Source of the DNA: Caldifarciminota bacterium
GTDB taxonomy: Bacteria; Hydrothermota; Tepidihabitantia; Tepidihabitantales; Tepidihabitantaceae
DNA length: 44,857 nucleotides
Assembly: GCA_026397595.1 (NCBI GenBank)
Contig: JAPLUO010000196.1
Span: 1-44,857 of the forward strand
Direction: 5' to 3'
The position numbers and the translations under genes are program-made. Below the pieces are notes generated by a model. That model was not told the DNA's origin. It was given only the letters and a program-made list of their open reading frames with translations, and did not search any database. Below are positions 34,999 through 44,827 of the stretch, piece after piece; within the stretch, counting starts at the first letter, position 1, and each line of letters starts with the position of its first letter.

Positions 34999-35254
34999 AC
35001 TGTCCTCCTTACTACTTATGCACAGCCACCGCCTGCCCCGGCGAGACATCGCAATCCGGGAATCCCGTCACACGATGGGCCAATACGCCTGGACGCGAAA
35101 TCCCCCGGGCCGAGGCCAGCGGTCTTTACCAATTGTCTTAACCGACTGTGTGCTTGAGTGCGTTCCCCAAAGGTCTCCGGCCCCTTTGCCGAAGCCCCTC
35201 TTTGTCGCGCGCTGTCACTACATCTTAGCCAAAGAGCATCGAATCTGTGACTTC

Positions 35255-35282
35255 ATTAAACCGAACCCGTCGCACGTGTCAA
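35255..35282 (-). promoter_or_regulatory. Predicted eCIS operon promoter TTGACA-16 bp-TTTAAT
   Basis: Minus strand TTGACACGTGCGACGGGTTCGGTTTAAT, ~250 nt upstream of the sheath start codon. Confidence 0.6.
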
Positions 35283-35736
35283 GAAAAATCTTTGCTGCGC
35301 CCTGGTGGGCTGTCAGCAGCAAGCACCTGGCGGCAGAACGCGGCATTCGGGATGGCAATTGTAGGCTCAGACGCCAGTTCGTACATGACTGCACACGCGG
35401 ATTCGCGCGTGGGGCCACACGTGGCTCGGTTCGCAGTTCGACACGAGGTGTGAGTCATGGCGGCCGTCGTTTGGGTCATGGTGACGGCGGACGTAGATTT
35501 GCTTGCCGTATGTCGTTCAGTCGTTGAATCGGATTCCATCGCGGTCGACGCCAGAGCGGCCGACACGCTGCCTGATGAGGTCCTTCACCATCAGCCGCGT
35601 CCGGGCCGCACTCCGGCGTACACGCTGAGCGGGTACTCGGAAGCGCGCAGGCGGGCGAGGATGGCGCGCGTCAGAGATCAGAGCGATGGGGCGCATGGTG
35701 GAGAAGTGGAAAGTGGAAATGACGAAAGAGGATAGC

Positions 35737-36108
35737 GGACGCATCGGCGGTCTTCGTTTGCCGATTCGGAATGGGATTCCGCAGGGGATGCCTCCGGCAG
35801 TTCGATGCAGGATTCATCGAGCCGTCTGTCGAATGATTGAGCAGATTGCCGGCCGAGTTGCTCGCCCGATTACCCTGCTGATGACTCTTCGGGTCGTCTG
35901 CGGAGTCTTCTGTTAAACGGCTCTCTATGCAGTGGCCAAGACTGTCCGTCAGATTCTACGGGAGATTGTCTTGCTGACGGTCATCTTCACAGTCGCCTGG
36001 ACGGCGCTCATGATTGTGTGCAGGACGATCTCGCAAACGGTTTTCTGAATCGCGCTCCACACGATTCTGCCGATAATCTCCAAAGCAGCCTGGGGGATGA
36101 GGTAGGGG
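35737..36108. repeat. Degenerate 12-bp-period array (consensus ~NNGATTCTGCNG), ~30 units
   Basis: In-phase units ccgattcggaat gggattccgcag gggatgcctccg ... actgtccgtcag attctacgggag attgtcttgctg ... acgattctgccg ataatctccaaa. Confidence 0.8.
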
Positions 36109-36374
36109 AGATTCGGGAGCGATGAGTAATGAGCGATGAGTGTAGAACTTAGACGATTTCGGGGGCCGATTTCAGGAGGACATATAGTAAACTGGGAGAC
36201 TCGCGGACGTATCACTCAACCAGGTCCCGTCACGCGGCCGAGCAGCGGTCAGCGGGTTGACAGTAACCTATATGTAGTATGCGGGCATGGCCCGAGACAC
36301 AATTTCCCCGTAGGGGGTACGGACTGGAGACCGCCCCCCGGGCTGCAATTGAATAAGGTTTAGGTTAAGGTTTT

Positions 36375-36566
36375 GGCCGAGCTTTTGACTGAGCTTTGAG
36401 ACGAGCTTTGAACGGAGCTCTGAAACAAGGTTTTTCGCAAGCTTTTCCGCGAGCTTTGAACCGAGCTTCTGAACAAGCTCTGAACTGTGCTTTCAAAGAA
36501 GCTCTTGAACAAGCTTTCGACCGAGCTTTCCAGGGAGCTTTTCGGCGAGCTCTGAAGCGAGCTGTT
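36375..36566. repeat. 12-bp-period array, consensus ~GAGCTTTGAACN, 16 units
   Basis: ggccgagctttt gactgagctttg agacgagctttg aacggagctctg ... gaccgagctttc cagggagctttt cggcgagctctg. Confidence 0.88.
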
Positions 36567-36707
36567 ACGGGTTGCGAGTTACGAGTTGCGCGTCGGCTTG
36601 CAGGAGCTTGAGCTTGCGCTTGAGCCATTTGCTTGCGGCGTGCGGCTTCTCTTTTGCGCCCTTAGTGTCTTGGTGTCTTTGTGGTAGAAACCCGGTCTCG
36701 AAAGCCG

Positions 36708-36733
36708 ATGCCCGCCGGTTTCCCGGCGGGCAT
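36708..36733. terminator. Strong hairpin ATGCCCGCCGG-TTTC-CCGGCGGGCAT (terminator-like)
   Basis: 11-bp perfect stem with tetraloop in non-coding DNA; no clear T-tract. Confidence 0.4.
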
Positions 36734-36880
36734 TCGTCTTCCGGCCATCTTAGCCTGCCTCTAATAATCACCGCTGAGAAAGACATTGCTGCCTCTCCCG
36801 GTCGTCCTCAAGGACCCTGTCCTCGGGACTTCCGTGCGCCTGAGCTTAAGTCTTCAGGTCGCAAGCGGTCTCAATATGGC

Positions 36881-36945
36881 GTCGGGAGCGGGGAAACAAG
36901 GGGGTTATTTTGGTGGGTTGGGAAGGAGGGATACCCGCTCCCGAC
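36881..36945. repeat. 12-bp perfect inverted repeat GTCGGGAGCGGG...CCCGCTCCCGAC just downstream of clpB
   Basis: Arms 36881-36892 and 36934-36945. Confidence 0.75.
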
Positions 36946-36950
36946 AAATC

Positions 36951-39527
36951 TTATGCTCCAGATTGTACGCCTTGCGGCGAAAGAACAATTTTCCCGTCAA
37001 CGACGGATACCGAGACCTTCGCAGGTCTGGCTTTGAGAATCAGCTCCGCGAGCGGATTCTCGACAAGACGTTGTATAACTCGTTTGAGAGACCTGGCCCC
37101 GAAATCTGCATCGTAGCCTTCCTCCGCGAGAACGTCCTCAACGCCACGATTGAGTATAAGGCTCACCCCTTGCTCTGTCAACAAATCCCTGACGCGGACG
37201 AGCTGGATGTCCACGATTTTCCTGATGTCTTCCCGCGATAGCGGGTTGAAAACCACGACGTCGTCAATCCGGTTCAAGAACTCGGGCCGGAAGCTCCGCC
37301 GCAGCAGCGCCATCAGTTCGTCGCGGTCGAACCTGCCCTGCCGCGCCAGCTCGGTGCCGAGGTTCGAGGTCATGATGATGATGGTGTTCTTGAAATCCAC
37401 AGTCCGGCCGTGGCCGTCGGTCAGCCGGCCGTCGTCGAGAATCTGCAGCAGCACGTTGAACACGTCCGCGTGGGCCTTCTCAATCTCGTCGAGCAGGACG
37501 ACCCGGTACGGCCGCCTGCGCACGGCTTCGGTCAACTGCCCGCCTTCTTCGAACCCGACGTACCCGGGCGGCGCGCCGATGAGCCGCGACACGGTGTGCC
37601 GCTCGCCGTACTCCGACATGTCAATCCGGACAATCGCGTCTTCGGTGTCGAACAGCACCTGCGCGAGCGTCCTTGCCAGTTCGGTCTTGCCCACGCCGGT
37701 CGGCCCGAGGAAGATGAAGCTGCCGATTGGCCGCTTCCGGTCCCCGATGCCGGCACGGGCCCGGCGGATGGCATTCGCCACCGCCGACACCGCCTCGTCC
37801 TGACCCACCACGCGCTTGTGGATATCTTCTTCCAGCCGGAGCAGCTTCTCCCGCTCCGACTCCATCAGGTTCTTCAAAGGAATCCCGGTCCACTTCGCCA
37901 CGACCTCGGCAATATCCTCTTCGGTAACCTGCTCGCGTAGCAGCCGGTTGCCCTTCTCTTTCCCCGCGCCCTTCTCCGTCGCAGCCAGCTTCTTCTTAAG
38001 CTCGGCCAGCTTGCCGTACTCGAGTTCCGCGGCTTTGTTCAGGTCGTACTTCCGCTTGGCCGCGTCCACTTCGGTCCCGACCTTCTCGATCTCCTCCTGG
38101 AGCGCGCGCCGTTCATCGACTTCCTTCCGCTCGGTCTCCCACTGCGCGGTCAGCCGATGTTGCTCTTCCTTGAGCCCGGCAATTTCCTTCTCAATCTCCT
38201 TCTGACGCTTCCGGGAGGCCTCGTCCTTGTCGCGCTTTAGCGAGAGCCGCTCCATCTCCAGTTGCAGCAGCTTCCGGTCAACGTCGTCGAGCTCGACCGG
38301 CTTCGATGTAATCTCCATCTTCAGCTTGGCCGCGGCTTCGTCGACAAGGTCAATCGCCTTATCGGGCTGGAACCGGTCCGCGATGTAGCGGTTCGACATC
38401 ACTGCCGCAGCCACCAGCGCCGCATCGGTTATCTGCACGCCGTGGTGGACCTCGTACCGCTCCTTCAGGCCGCGCAGGATAGAAACCGTCTCCTCGACCG
38501 TCGGCTGGTCCACGAAGATGGGCTGGAACCGGCGCTCAAGCGCCTTGTCCTTCTCGATGTATTGGCGATACTCGTCGAGCGTGGTCGCGCCGATGCAGCG
38601 CAGCTCCCCGCGCGCGAGCATCGGCTTTAGAATATTGCCCGCGTCCATCGAGCCTTCGGCCTTGCCCGCCCCAACCACGGTGTGGAGCTCGTCGATGAAC
38701 AGGATGATGCGGCCTTCTGATGCCGTGACTTCCTTGAGCACCGCCTTCAGCCGGTTCTCGAACTCGCCCCGGTACTTGGTCCCGGCAATCAAAGCGCCCA
38801 TGTCGAGCGCCACGAGCTTCCGGTCCTTGAGCGACTCGGGCACGTCGCCTCTGACGATGCGCTGGGCTAGGCCTTCGACGATGGCAGTCTTGCCCACGCC
38901 CGCCTCGCCGATCATCACCGGGTTGTTCTTGGTCCGCCGCGAAAGCACCGTCATCACCCGCCGGATTTCCTCGTCCCGGCCGATGACCGGGTCGAGCTTG
39001 CCGTCGCGCGCCAGTTGGGTGACGTCCCGGCCGAACTTCTCCAGCGGCTGGTATCGCTCTTCCGCACCCTGGTCGGTGACGCGCTGAGACCCGCGGACTT
39101 CCTTCAGGGCCGCGAGCACCTTGCCCGAGTCAATCCCGAACGCCTTGAATACCCGCGCACAGTCGCCGTCCTTGAGTTCGAGAATCGCGAGGAACAGGTG
39201 TTCGGTGGAAATGTATTCGTCCTTGAATCGCTTCGCCTGGTTCTCGGCCTCGGCCAGCACCTGCCGGGCCCGCGCCGACGTGTAAAGCTGTGTGTCGCCG
39301 CCGGAAACGCGCGGCCGGTCGGCAAGGGCGGCCTGGATTTGCTGGTGAATAACCGCCGGGTCGGCGCCGACCCGCTTGATGAGTTGAGGAACCAGCCCCT
39401 CGTCCTGCTCAAGCAGGGCAAGCAGGATATGCTCAGCGTCCAGCTCGTGATGCTGGGACCGCTGAGCTGCCGACTGTGCCGCAGCAATGGCTTCCTGGGC
39501 CTTTTCGGTAAATCTCTCGATATTCAT
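36951..39527 (-). CDS. clpB: ATP-dependent chaperone ClpB
   Basis: [40 protein letters not shown]...[19 protein letters not shown]...[69 protein letters not shown]. Confidence 0.97.
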   Translation of the reverse strand: MNIERFTEKAQEAIAAAQSAAQRSQHHELDAEHILLALLEQDEGLVPQLIKRVGADPAVIHQQIQAALADRPRVSGGDTQLYTSARARQVLAEAENQAKRFKDEYISTEHLFLAILELKDGDCARVFKAFGIDSGKVLAALKEVRGSQRVTDQGAEERYQPLEKFGRDVTQLARDGKLDPVIGRDEEIRRVMTVLSRRTKNNPVMIGEAGVGKTAIVEGLAQRIVRGDVPESLKDRKLVALDMGALIAGTKYRGEFENRLKAVLKEVTASEGRIILFIDELHTVVGAGKAEGSMDAGNILKPMLARGELRCIGATTLDEYRQYIEKDKALERRFQPIFVDQPTVEETVSILRGLKERYEVHHGVQITDAALVAAAVMSNRYIADRFQPDKAIDLVDEAAAKLKMEITSKPVELDDVDRKLLQLEMERLSLKRDKDEASRKRQKEIEKEIAGLKEEQHRLTAQWETERKEVDERRALQEEIEKVGTEVDAAKRKYDLNKAAELEYGKLAELKKKLAATEKGAGKEKGNRLLREQVTEEDIAEVVAKWTGIPLKNLMESEREKLLRLEEDIHKRVVGQDEAVSAVANAIRRARAGIGDRKRPIGSFIFLGPTGVGKTELARTLAQVLFDTEDAIVRIDMSEYGERHTVSRLIGAPPGYVGFEEGGQLTEAVRRRPYRVVLLDEIEKAHADVFNVLLQILDDGRLTDGHGRTVDFKNTIIIMTSNLGTELARQGRFDRDELMALLRRSFRPEFLNRIDDVVVFNPLSREDIRKIVDIQLVRVRDLLTEQGVSLILNRGVEDVLAEEGYDADFGARSLKRVIQRLVENPLAELILKARPAKVSVSVVDGKIVLSPQGVQSGA

Positions 39528-39638
39528 CTTCCCCTATATTAGATAGCCGCCAATGGCCGTTGGATTCGCCCCAAGGCCCGGCCTTTCGGCCGCTTGACGC
39601 CTGCCTGCGGGGTGCTACAATTCACTCAAGGAGACGCC

Positions 39639-41048
39639 ATGAGATGTGCAATTGTCCTTTGTTCTACGTTCTGTATCCTATGTTCTGTCTGCCTCGCCCA
39701 GTGGGAGCCGGACCGGAGACTCTCGACGACCGACAGCGCCGCGACGCTGAACGAGAACATGGCGCGCTGCGTCGTCACTTGCGCGGATACGGTACACGTC
39801 ATCTGGTGCGACACCCACAACAACGGCAGCGCCATCTACTACAAGCGTTCGAGCGACCAGGGCACGACGTGGGGCCCGGATGAACGGCTCTCCGGCAATC
39901 CCGGCACTGCCGACTTCCCGACCCTGGCGGTGTCAGGTACAAACGTACACCTTGCGTTCCGCGACCAGCGGACCGGGCGCTACGGCTCGTACTATAAGCG
40001 CTCTCTCGACGGCGGCCGGACCTGGGAGCCGGACGTGTTCATCTCGGATTCGCTCTTGTTCAACTGGTGGCCGGCCATCGCCGCGGTCGGCCCGATGGTC
40101 TACGTTGCGCTGAATCTGGACACCGTGAACAGTGAAGTGTACTTCCGGCGGTCGACCGACAATGGCGAGACCTGGGACACGATACAGCGCATCTCCAATG
40201 CCCCGCTGCGTTCCGAGGACCCCTGCATCGCGGCATCCGACTCCAACGTCCACATCGTCTGGAACGAATTCCGCCACGGCGGCAACGGCCACAGCGAAGT
40301 CTACTATCGTCGCTCCTCAGACCAGGGCGTGACATGGGGACCGGAAACCCGGCTCACCCATGATACCGCGATGTCCTACAGCCCGACCGTGTATCCTTCC
40401 GGCTCAAACGTTGACGTCGCGTGGGAGGACAATCGCGACGGCAACTTCGAGATCTACCACAAACGCTCGACCGACTACGGGTTGACCTGGGGCCCGGACG
40501 AACGGCTCACGACCGACTCGGCTGTGTCCGTCTATCCATCCATCGTCACCGACGGCGCGAACATCCACTTGGTCTGGTTCGGCCTCAGCGGCGGCGCCGG
40601 GAGCTTCTACCTGCATTCAAGCGACGGCGGCGTAACCTGGGATCCCATCGATACGCTTGTCGGCGGGGCCACGTCGCCGGCCGCGCCGTTCATCGACGTC
40701 GCGGGCTCGACTCTCCATGTCATCTGGAAGGACATGCGCGACGGTCACGGCGCCATCTACTACAAGCGGAACATGACCGGCAACGTCGGGGCTGCGGAAA
40801 CGCCGAACGCCAAAGTCCGAACGGCAAACGCGGCCGCCATCGTCCGCGGCGTGCTGTTCCTGGAAGGAGACTGTCCCCGCACGGGAACTGTCCCCAAAGC
40901 CGCGCTCCTCGACATCACCGGCCGCGCGGTTATGGCGTTGCGCTCCGGCCCCAACAACGTACGGCATCTCGCGCCGGGCGTCTACTTCCTGCGGTCGGCG
41001 GAAAGCGGTGGGCGGACGGCTGTCTCTAAGGTCATCATTGCCAGATAG
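39639..41048 (+). CDS. Secreted sialidase/BNR-like beta-propeller protein with C-terminal sorting-like domain
   Basis: Signal peptide MRCAIVLCSTFCILCSVCLA; repeated IYYKRSxDxGxTWGPDxRL; C-terminal LLDITGRAVMALRSGPNNVRHLAPGVYFLR...KVIIAR; RBS AAGGAGA. Confidence 0.85.
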   Translation: MRCAIVLCSTFCILCSVCLAQWEPDRRLSTTDSAATLNENMARCVVTCADTVHVIWCDTHNNGSAIYYKRSSDQGTTWGPDERLSGNPGTADFPTLAVSGTNVHLAFRDQRTGRYGSYYKRSLDGGRTWEPDVFISDSLLFNWWPAIAAVGPMVYVALNLDTVNSEVYFRRSTDNGETWDTIQRISNAPLRSEDPCIAASDSNVHIVWNEFRHGGNGHSEVYYRRSSDQGVTWGPETRLTHDTAMSYSPTVYPSGSNVDVAWEDNRDGNFEIYHKRSTDYGLTWGPDERLTTDSAVSVYPSIVTDGANIHLVWFGLSGGAGSFYLHSSDGGVTWDPIDTLVGGATSPAAPFIDVAGSTLHVIWKDMRDGHGAIYYKRNMTGNVGAAETPNAKVRTANAAAIVRGVLFLEGDCPRTGTVPKAALLDITGRAVMALRSGPNNVRHLAPGVYFLRSAESGGRTAVSKVIIAR

Positions 41049-41057
41049 GAGAAACTA

Positions 41058-42512
41058 GTGAAGTACTGCGTCCTGATGTTCGCGCTCTGCATCCTGGCCC
41101 CGCATTCGGCCTTGGCCCAGTGGGAACCGGACCAGCGACTCACGAACGACCCGGCCTCTTCTAAGACGGCTGAGAACAATAACACCTGGACGGTGGCGGC
41201 CGAGGGCGATACCGTCCACGTCGTCTGGACCGACAGCCGCGACGGCAACGACGAGATATACTACAAGCGCTCGACCGACGGCGGCGCGACATGGGACAGC
41301 GACCAGCGGCTCACGAACGTCGCCCTCCGCTCGTGGTGTCCTTCGGTTGCAGTGGCGGGAGCCGAAGTCCACGTGGTCTGGGAGGACAACCGGGACGTCG
41401 ACTGGTATGATGCGTACTACAAGCGCTCGACCGATGGCGGCACCACCTGGGGCGGCGACGTTAAGCTCTCGACTACCGGCCTCGCGTTCGGACCTTCGGC
41501 CGCGGTGGCCGGTGAAACGGTCCATGTGGTCTGGGACGGCTTGCCGAGCGTGAATCCCGGCGAACCGCTCGAGGTTTACTACACGCGTTCGACCGACGGC
41601 GGCGCGACCTGGGACAGCGTCATGCGGCTCACGAACGACTCCGCGGATTACGCGTGGCAGCCCGCGGTAGCGGCGGCCGGAGCCAATGTCCACGTTGCCT
41701 GGTATGACGGACGCAACGGCCCCGCCTACCCGGCGGAAATCTACTACAAGCGCTCGACCGACGGCGGCGCGACCTGGGGCAGCGACGTGAGATTGACGAA
41801 CTCAGCCCCCGCCTCGGAGTGGGCCTCGATTGCGGCCACGGGCGACAGGGTCCACGTTGTCTGGTCCGACACGCGGGACGGCGGCACGAACGAAATCTAC
41901 TACAAGTGCTCAGACGACAACGGCGCTACGTGGCCCGCCAGTCCGGGCGGTGACACCAGGCTCACATCGCCTGACAGTGAACCCTCGTACTTCCCCTCGA
42001 TAGCGGTTGCCGGCGCCAGCGTCCACGTCGTCTGGTGCGACCGCCGCGACGGCGCGAGCGGCGACGAGGTCTACTACAAATGCTCAAACGACGGCGGCAC
42101 GACCTGGAGCAACGACACAAGACTCTCGGTCAACGACGACCAGCAATCGCGACACCCTTCAATCGCGGTAGCGGACCCCGGGCTACACGTGGCCTGGTAC
42201 GACAACCGCGACGGTAACGATGAAATCTACTACAAGCATAACCTGACCGGCAATGTCGGGATTGAGGAAGACCTCCAGCCGCAAGCTCCAAGCCACAAAC
42301 CGGCGGCGACGGTCGTACGCGGCGTGCTACGCGTTGCCGATGGCCCAAGCTCAAGCCCAAGCGGGCTACTGGACATCTCGGGTAGGAAGGTGCTTGACCT
42401 GTGTCCAGGGGAGAATAATGTCTCACGTTTCGCGCCGGGCGTGTACTTTGTGCGAGGGGCGCAAGCACAAGCTCAAGCCCAAGCCGTCAGCAAGGTCGTC
42501 ATTACGAGATAG
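41058..42512 (+). CDS. Secreted sialidase/BNR-like beta-propeller protein with C-terminal sorting-like domain
   Basis: GTG start; IYYKRSTDGGATWDSDQRLTN repeats; LLDISGRKVLDLCPGENNVSRFAPGVYFVR. Confidence 0.85.
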   Translation: MKYCVLMFALCILAPHSALAQWEPDQRLTNDPASSKTAENNNTWTVAAEGDTVHVVWTDSRDGNDEIYYKRSTDGGATWDSDQRLTNVALRSWCPSVAVAGAEVHVVWEDNRDVDWYDAYYKRSTDGGTTWGGDVKLSTTGLAFGPSAAVAGETVHVVWDGLPSVNPGEPLEVYYTRSTDGGATWDSVMRLTNDSADYAWQPAVAAAGANVHVAWYDGRNGPAYPAEIYYKRSTDGGATWGSDVRLTNSAPASEWASIAATGDRVHVVWSDTRDGGTNEIYYKCSDDNGATWPASPGGDTRLTSPDSEPSYFPSIAVAGASVHVVWCDRRDGASGDEVYYKCSNDGGTTWSNDTRLSVNDDQQSRHPSIAVADPGLHVAWYDNRDGNDEIYYKHNLTGNVGIEEDLQPQAPSHKPAATVVRGVLRVADGPSSSPSGLLDISGRKVLDLCPGENNVSRFAPGVYFVRGAQAQAQAQAVSKVVITR

Positions 42513-42521
42513 GGAGAGCTC

Positions 42522-43940
42522 ATGCGTCCATTCGTGCTGTGTTCTATATGCTTTATTCTGAACTCTGTCTGCTTCGCTCAATGGGAACCCGAAGTTCGCC
42601 TGACGTACGCGGGCAAGCCAGCGCGCATCTGGGCCAACAACGGCTGGTTCCTTGCGGCGACCGCGGGCGGTAACCTGCAGGCGGTCTGGTGGGAGGGCCG
42701 CGACGGCCACCCCCAAGTCTACGGTAAGCGTTCGACCGACTGCGGGGTGACGTGGCGGCCGGACCAGAACCTCTCGAACGACCCGGATACGAGCTTGTGC
42801 CCGTCGCTGGCGGTCTCAGACAGCACCGTGCACCTTGTCTACAAGAGCAATAGTAATGGATGGGGAGCGTTCTACCGGCGGTCTACCGACGGCGGCGCAA
42901 CCTGGTCCACGGACACCGCGCTCGCCAGGTTCTCCTCCGCCATCGGGGGCTGCATGACCGATGCCGTCTGGGACGCGACCGTCCATGTGCTGTGGGCCGT
43001 ATTCCACGGCGCGTACACGCAGGTCAGCTACCGGCGCTCTCTGGATCGTGGCATCACGTGGCAACCCGAGGTATTTCTGACCCATGACTCGGCCCGGTCC
43101 GAGGACCCTTCGGTCGCGGTTTCGGAATCGGTGGTGCACGTGGTCTGGTTCGATACCCGAAACAGCGCAGGCGACGCCTACTACGAACGCTCGCTCGACA
43201 ACGGCGCCACCTGGGGTCCGGAGACCAGGCTCACCGGCGATTCCGCGATTGTCTACGCGCCCACCGTGGCCGCAGTAGATTCACTGGTCCACGTTGCCTG
43301 GATTGACCGCCGAGGCGGAGGCTATCAGTTCCAGATTTACTACATGCGGTCAACGGATTGGGGCGCAACATGGGAACCGGAAGTCCGCCTGACGGATAAC
43401 TCGGGAGCCTGCCTGTTTCCGGTCCTCGCAGCGTCCGGCCGGAACGTCCACATCGCCTGGTACGACGACCGAACCGGGAACAAGCAGCTCTACTACCGAA
43501 ACTCGACCGATGGCGGTCTCGACTGGACGCCGGAACTCAGGCTGACCCAGACCAGCACAAACTCCTCCAACCCGGCGATAGCGCTGACCGGCGACACGAT
43601 CCATATGGTCTTCTGTGACGACCGGAGCGGGGACACCGAACTCTACTACCTGCGCAACCCGACCGGCAACGTCGGGACCGAGGAAAGCCTCAAGCCGCAA
43701 GCTCCAAGCCACAAGCTGGCGGCCACCATTGTCCGCGGCGTGCTGTTCCTGGAAGGGGACTGTCCCCGCACGGGGACTGTCCCCAAAGCCGCGCTCCTCG
43801 ACATCACCGGCCGCAGAGTTCTCGACCTTCGGCCCGGCGCCAACGACGTCGGCCGGCTCGCGCCGGGCGTGTACTTCGTCCGGGCTGTCCGCCGCGAGCT
43901 GTCCGCGGCAAGCTATCAGAAGGTTATCGTAACAAGGTGA
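42522..43940 (+). CDS. Secreted sialidase/BNR-like beta-propeller protein with C-terminal sorting-like domain
   Basis: YYERSLDNGATWGPETRLTGDSA repeats; LLDITGRRVLDLRPGANDVGRLAPGVYFVR. Confidence 0.85.
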   Translation: MRPFVLCSICFILNSVCFAQWEPEVRLTYAGKPARIWANNGWFLAATAGGNLQAVWWEGRDGHPQVYGKRSTDCGVTWRPDQNLSNDPDTSLCPSLAVSDSTVHLVYKSNSNGWGAFYRRSTDGGATWSTDTALARFSSAIGGCMTDAVWDATVHVLWAVFHGAYTQVSYRRSLDRGITWQPEVFLTHDSARSEDPSVAVSESVVHVVWFDTRNSAGDAYYERSLDNGATWGPETRLTGDSAIVYAPTVAAVDSLVHVAWIDRRGGGYQFQIYYMRSTDWGATWEPEVRLTDNSGACLFPVLAASGRNVHIAWYDDRTGNKQLYYRNSTDGGLDWTPELRLTQTSTNSSNPAIALTGDTIHMVFCDDRSGDTELYYLRNPTGNVGTEESLKPQAPSHKLAATIVRGVLFLEGDCPRTGTVPKAALLDITGRRVLDLRPGANDVGRLAPGVYFVRAVRRELSAASYQKVIVTR

Positions 43941-44062
43941 TGAGAGGGAATAGGAACCTAGCCTGTGCGGTCGGCCCAAGGTTGCCCGTACTCTCGGATG
44001 GCGGGTCACGATACGCTTGACCCCGGCCGGCAGAAGCGTAGGATTGAACAAAAGGAGGCCGT

Positions 44063-44479
44063 GTGAAAAGAACCGTCTGCATGCAGTCTATCCTTGCCCT
44101 GGTCGCCATCGCCGTGTTCAGCGCGGGCTGCGGCAAAGCCGAAGAGAAACCGGCCGCCAAACCGGCGGCTGCGGCGGTCGACATTTCCACTTTGCCGGGG
44201 TTCCTTCGCTACCCGGGCGCAATCGCCACGGAACGGATGGCACTCTCGACGTCGGACAGCAAAGGCACGAGCTGGCTGCTTGTGAGTTCTGACCCGCGGG
44301 CCCAGGTCGAAGAATGGTACCGGGCATCGGTTGAGAAAGTAGGTTGGGTCAAGGACCCGGACAGCAAAAAGGTCGGGATGCTCGAGTGGGAGAAACCGGA
44401 CAAGACCGAGACAATCAAGATGCTGGTCTACGAGAAGGACGGCAAGACCAACATCTCCATCGCCCACAGACTGAACTAG
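44063..44479 (+). CDS. Small putative lipoprotein
   Basis: Signal peptide with lipobox-like FSAGC; AAGGAGG RBS before GTG. Confidence 0.7.
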   Translation: MKRTVCMQSILALVAIAVFSAGCGKAEEKPAAKPAAAAVDISTLPGFLRYPGAIATERMALSTSDSKGTSWLLVSSDPRAQVEEWYRASVEKVGWVKDPDSKKVGMLEWEKPDKTETIKMLVYEKDGKTNISIAHRLN

Positions 44480-44827
44480 CTCTACCGACCGGTCTCTCGC
44501 GCCGGCGTCTATTACGCCGAGCATGAAATGTTTGACAGTTCTTGATGTCACCCCTTATACCCCTGTCACCCTTATATGTCATACTGGATCCATGCAGTAC
44601 AATTGTAGGTCGCTGATGAAAGACGGAGATTGTGATGGCCCCGCCGGGAAGAAGACCATGTCACCCTCGTGGTTCGACCACTTCGCTCAGATCGTCTCTC
44701 CCGGCAGTAATGGTGCGGAAGGTTCGATAGTGAGCTGTCCTGCCGCGACCGTTGCGACAAGGACCGATATAAGGCTAACTGCCCACCAAGGCCACCATCG
44801 TCCCGCCACTACCGAAAGGAGACCAAG

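Noticed and set aside
35949-36215. 88-aa minus ORF with 4-aa periodicity
   Set aside because: Periodicity follows from the 12-bp array; no support as a gene.
36640-36690. Novel gene encoding LPQRHQDTKGAKEKP
   Set aside because: Derived from a common ACCACAAAGACACCAAGACACTAAGG-type heptamer repeat seen in many genomes.
36951-39527. ClpB as the eCIS-specific ClpV disassembly ATPase
   Set aside because: Sequence reads as housekeeping ClpB, it is separated from the operon by ~1.9 kb of repeat DNA, and eCIS normally lack ClpV.
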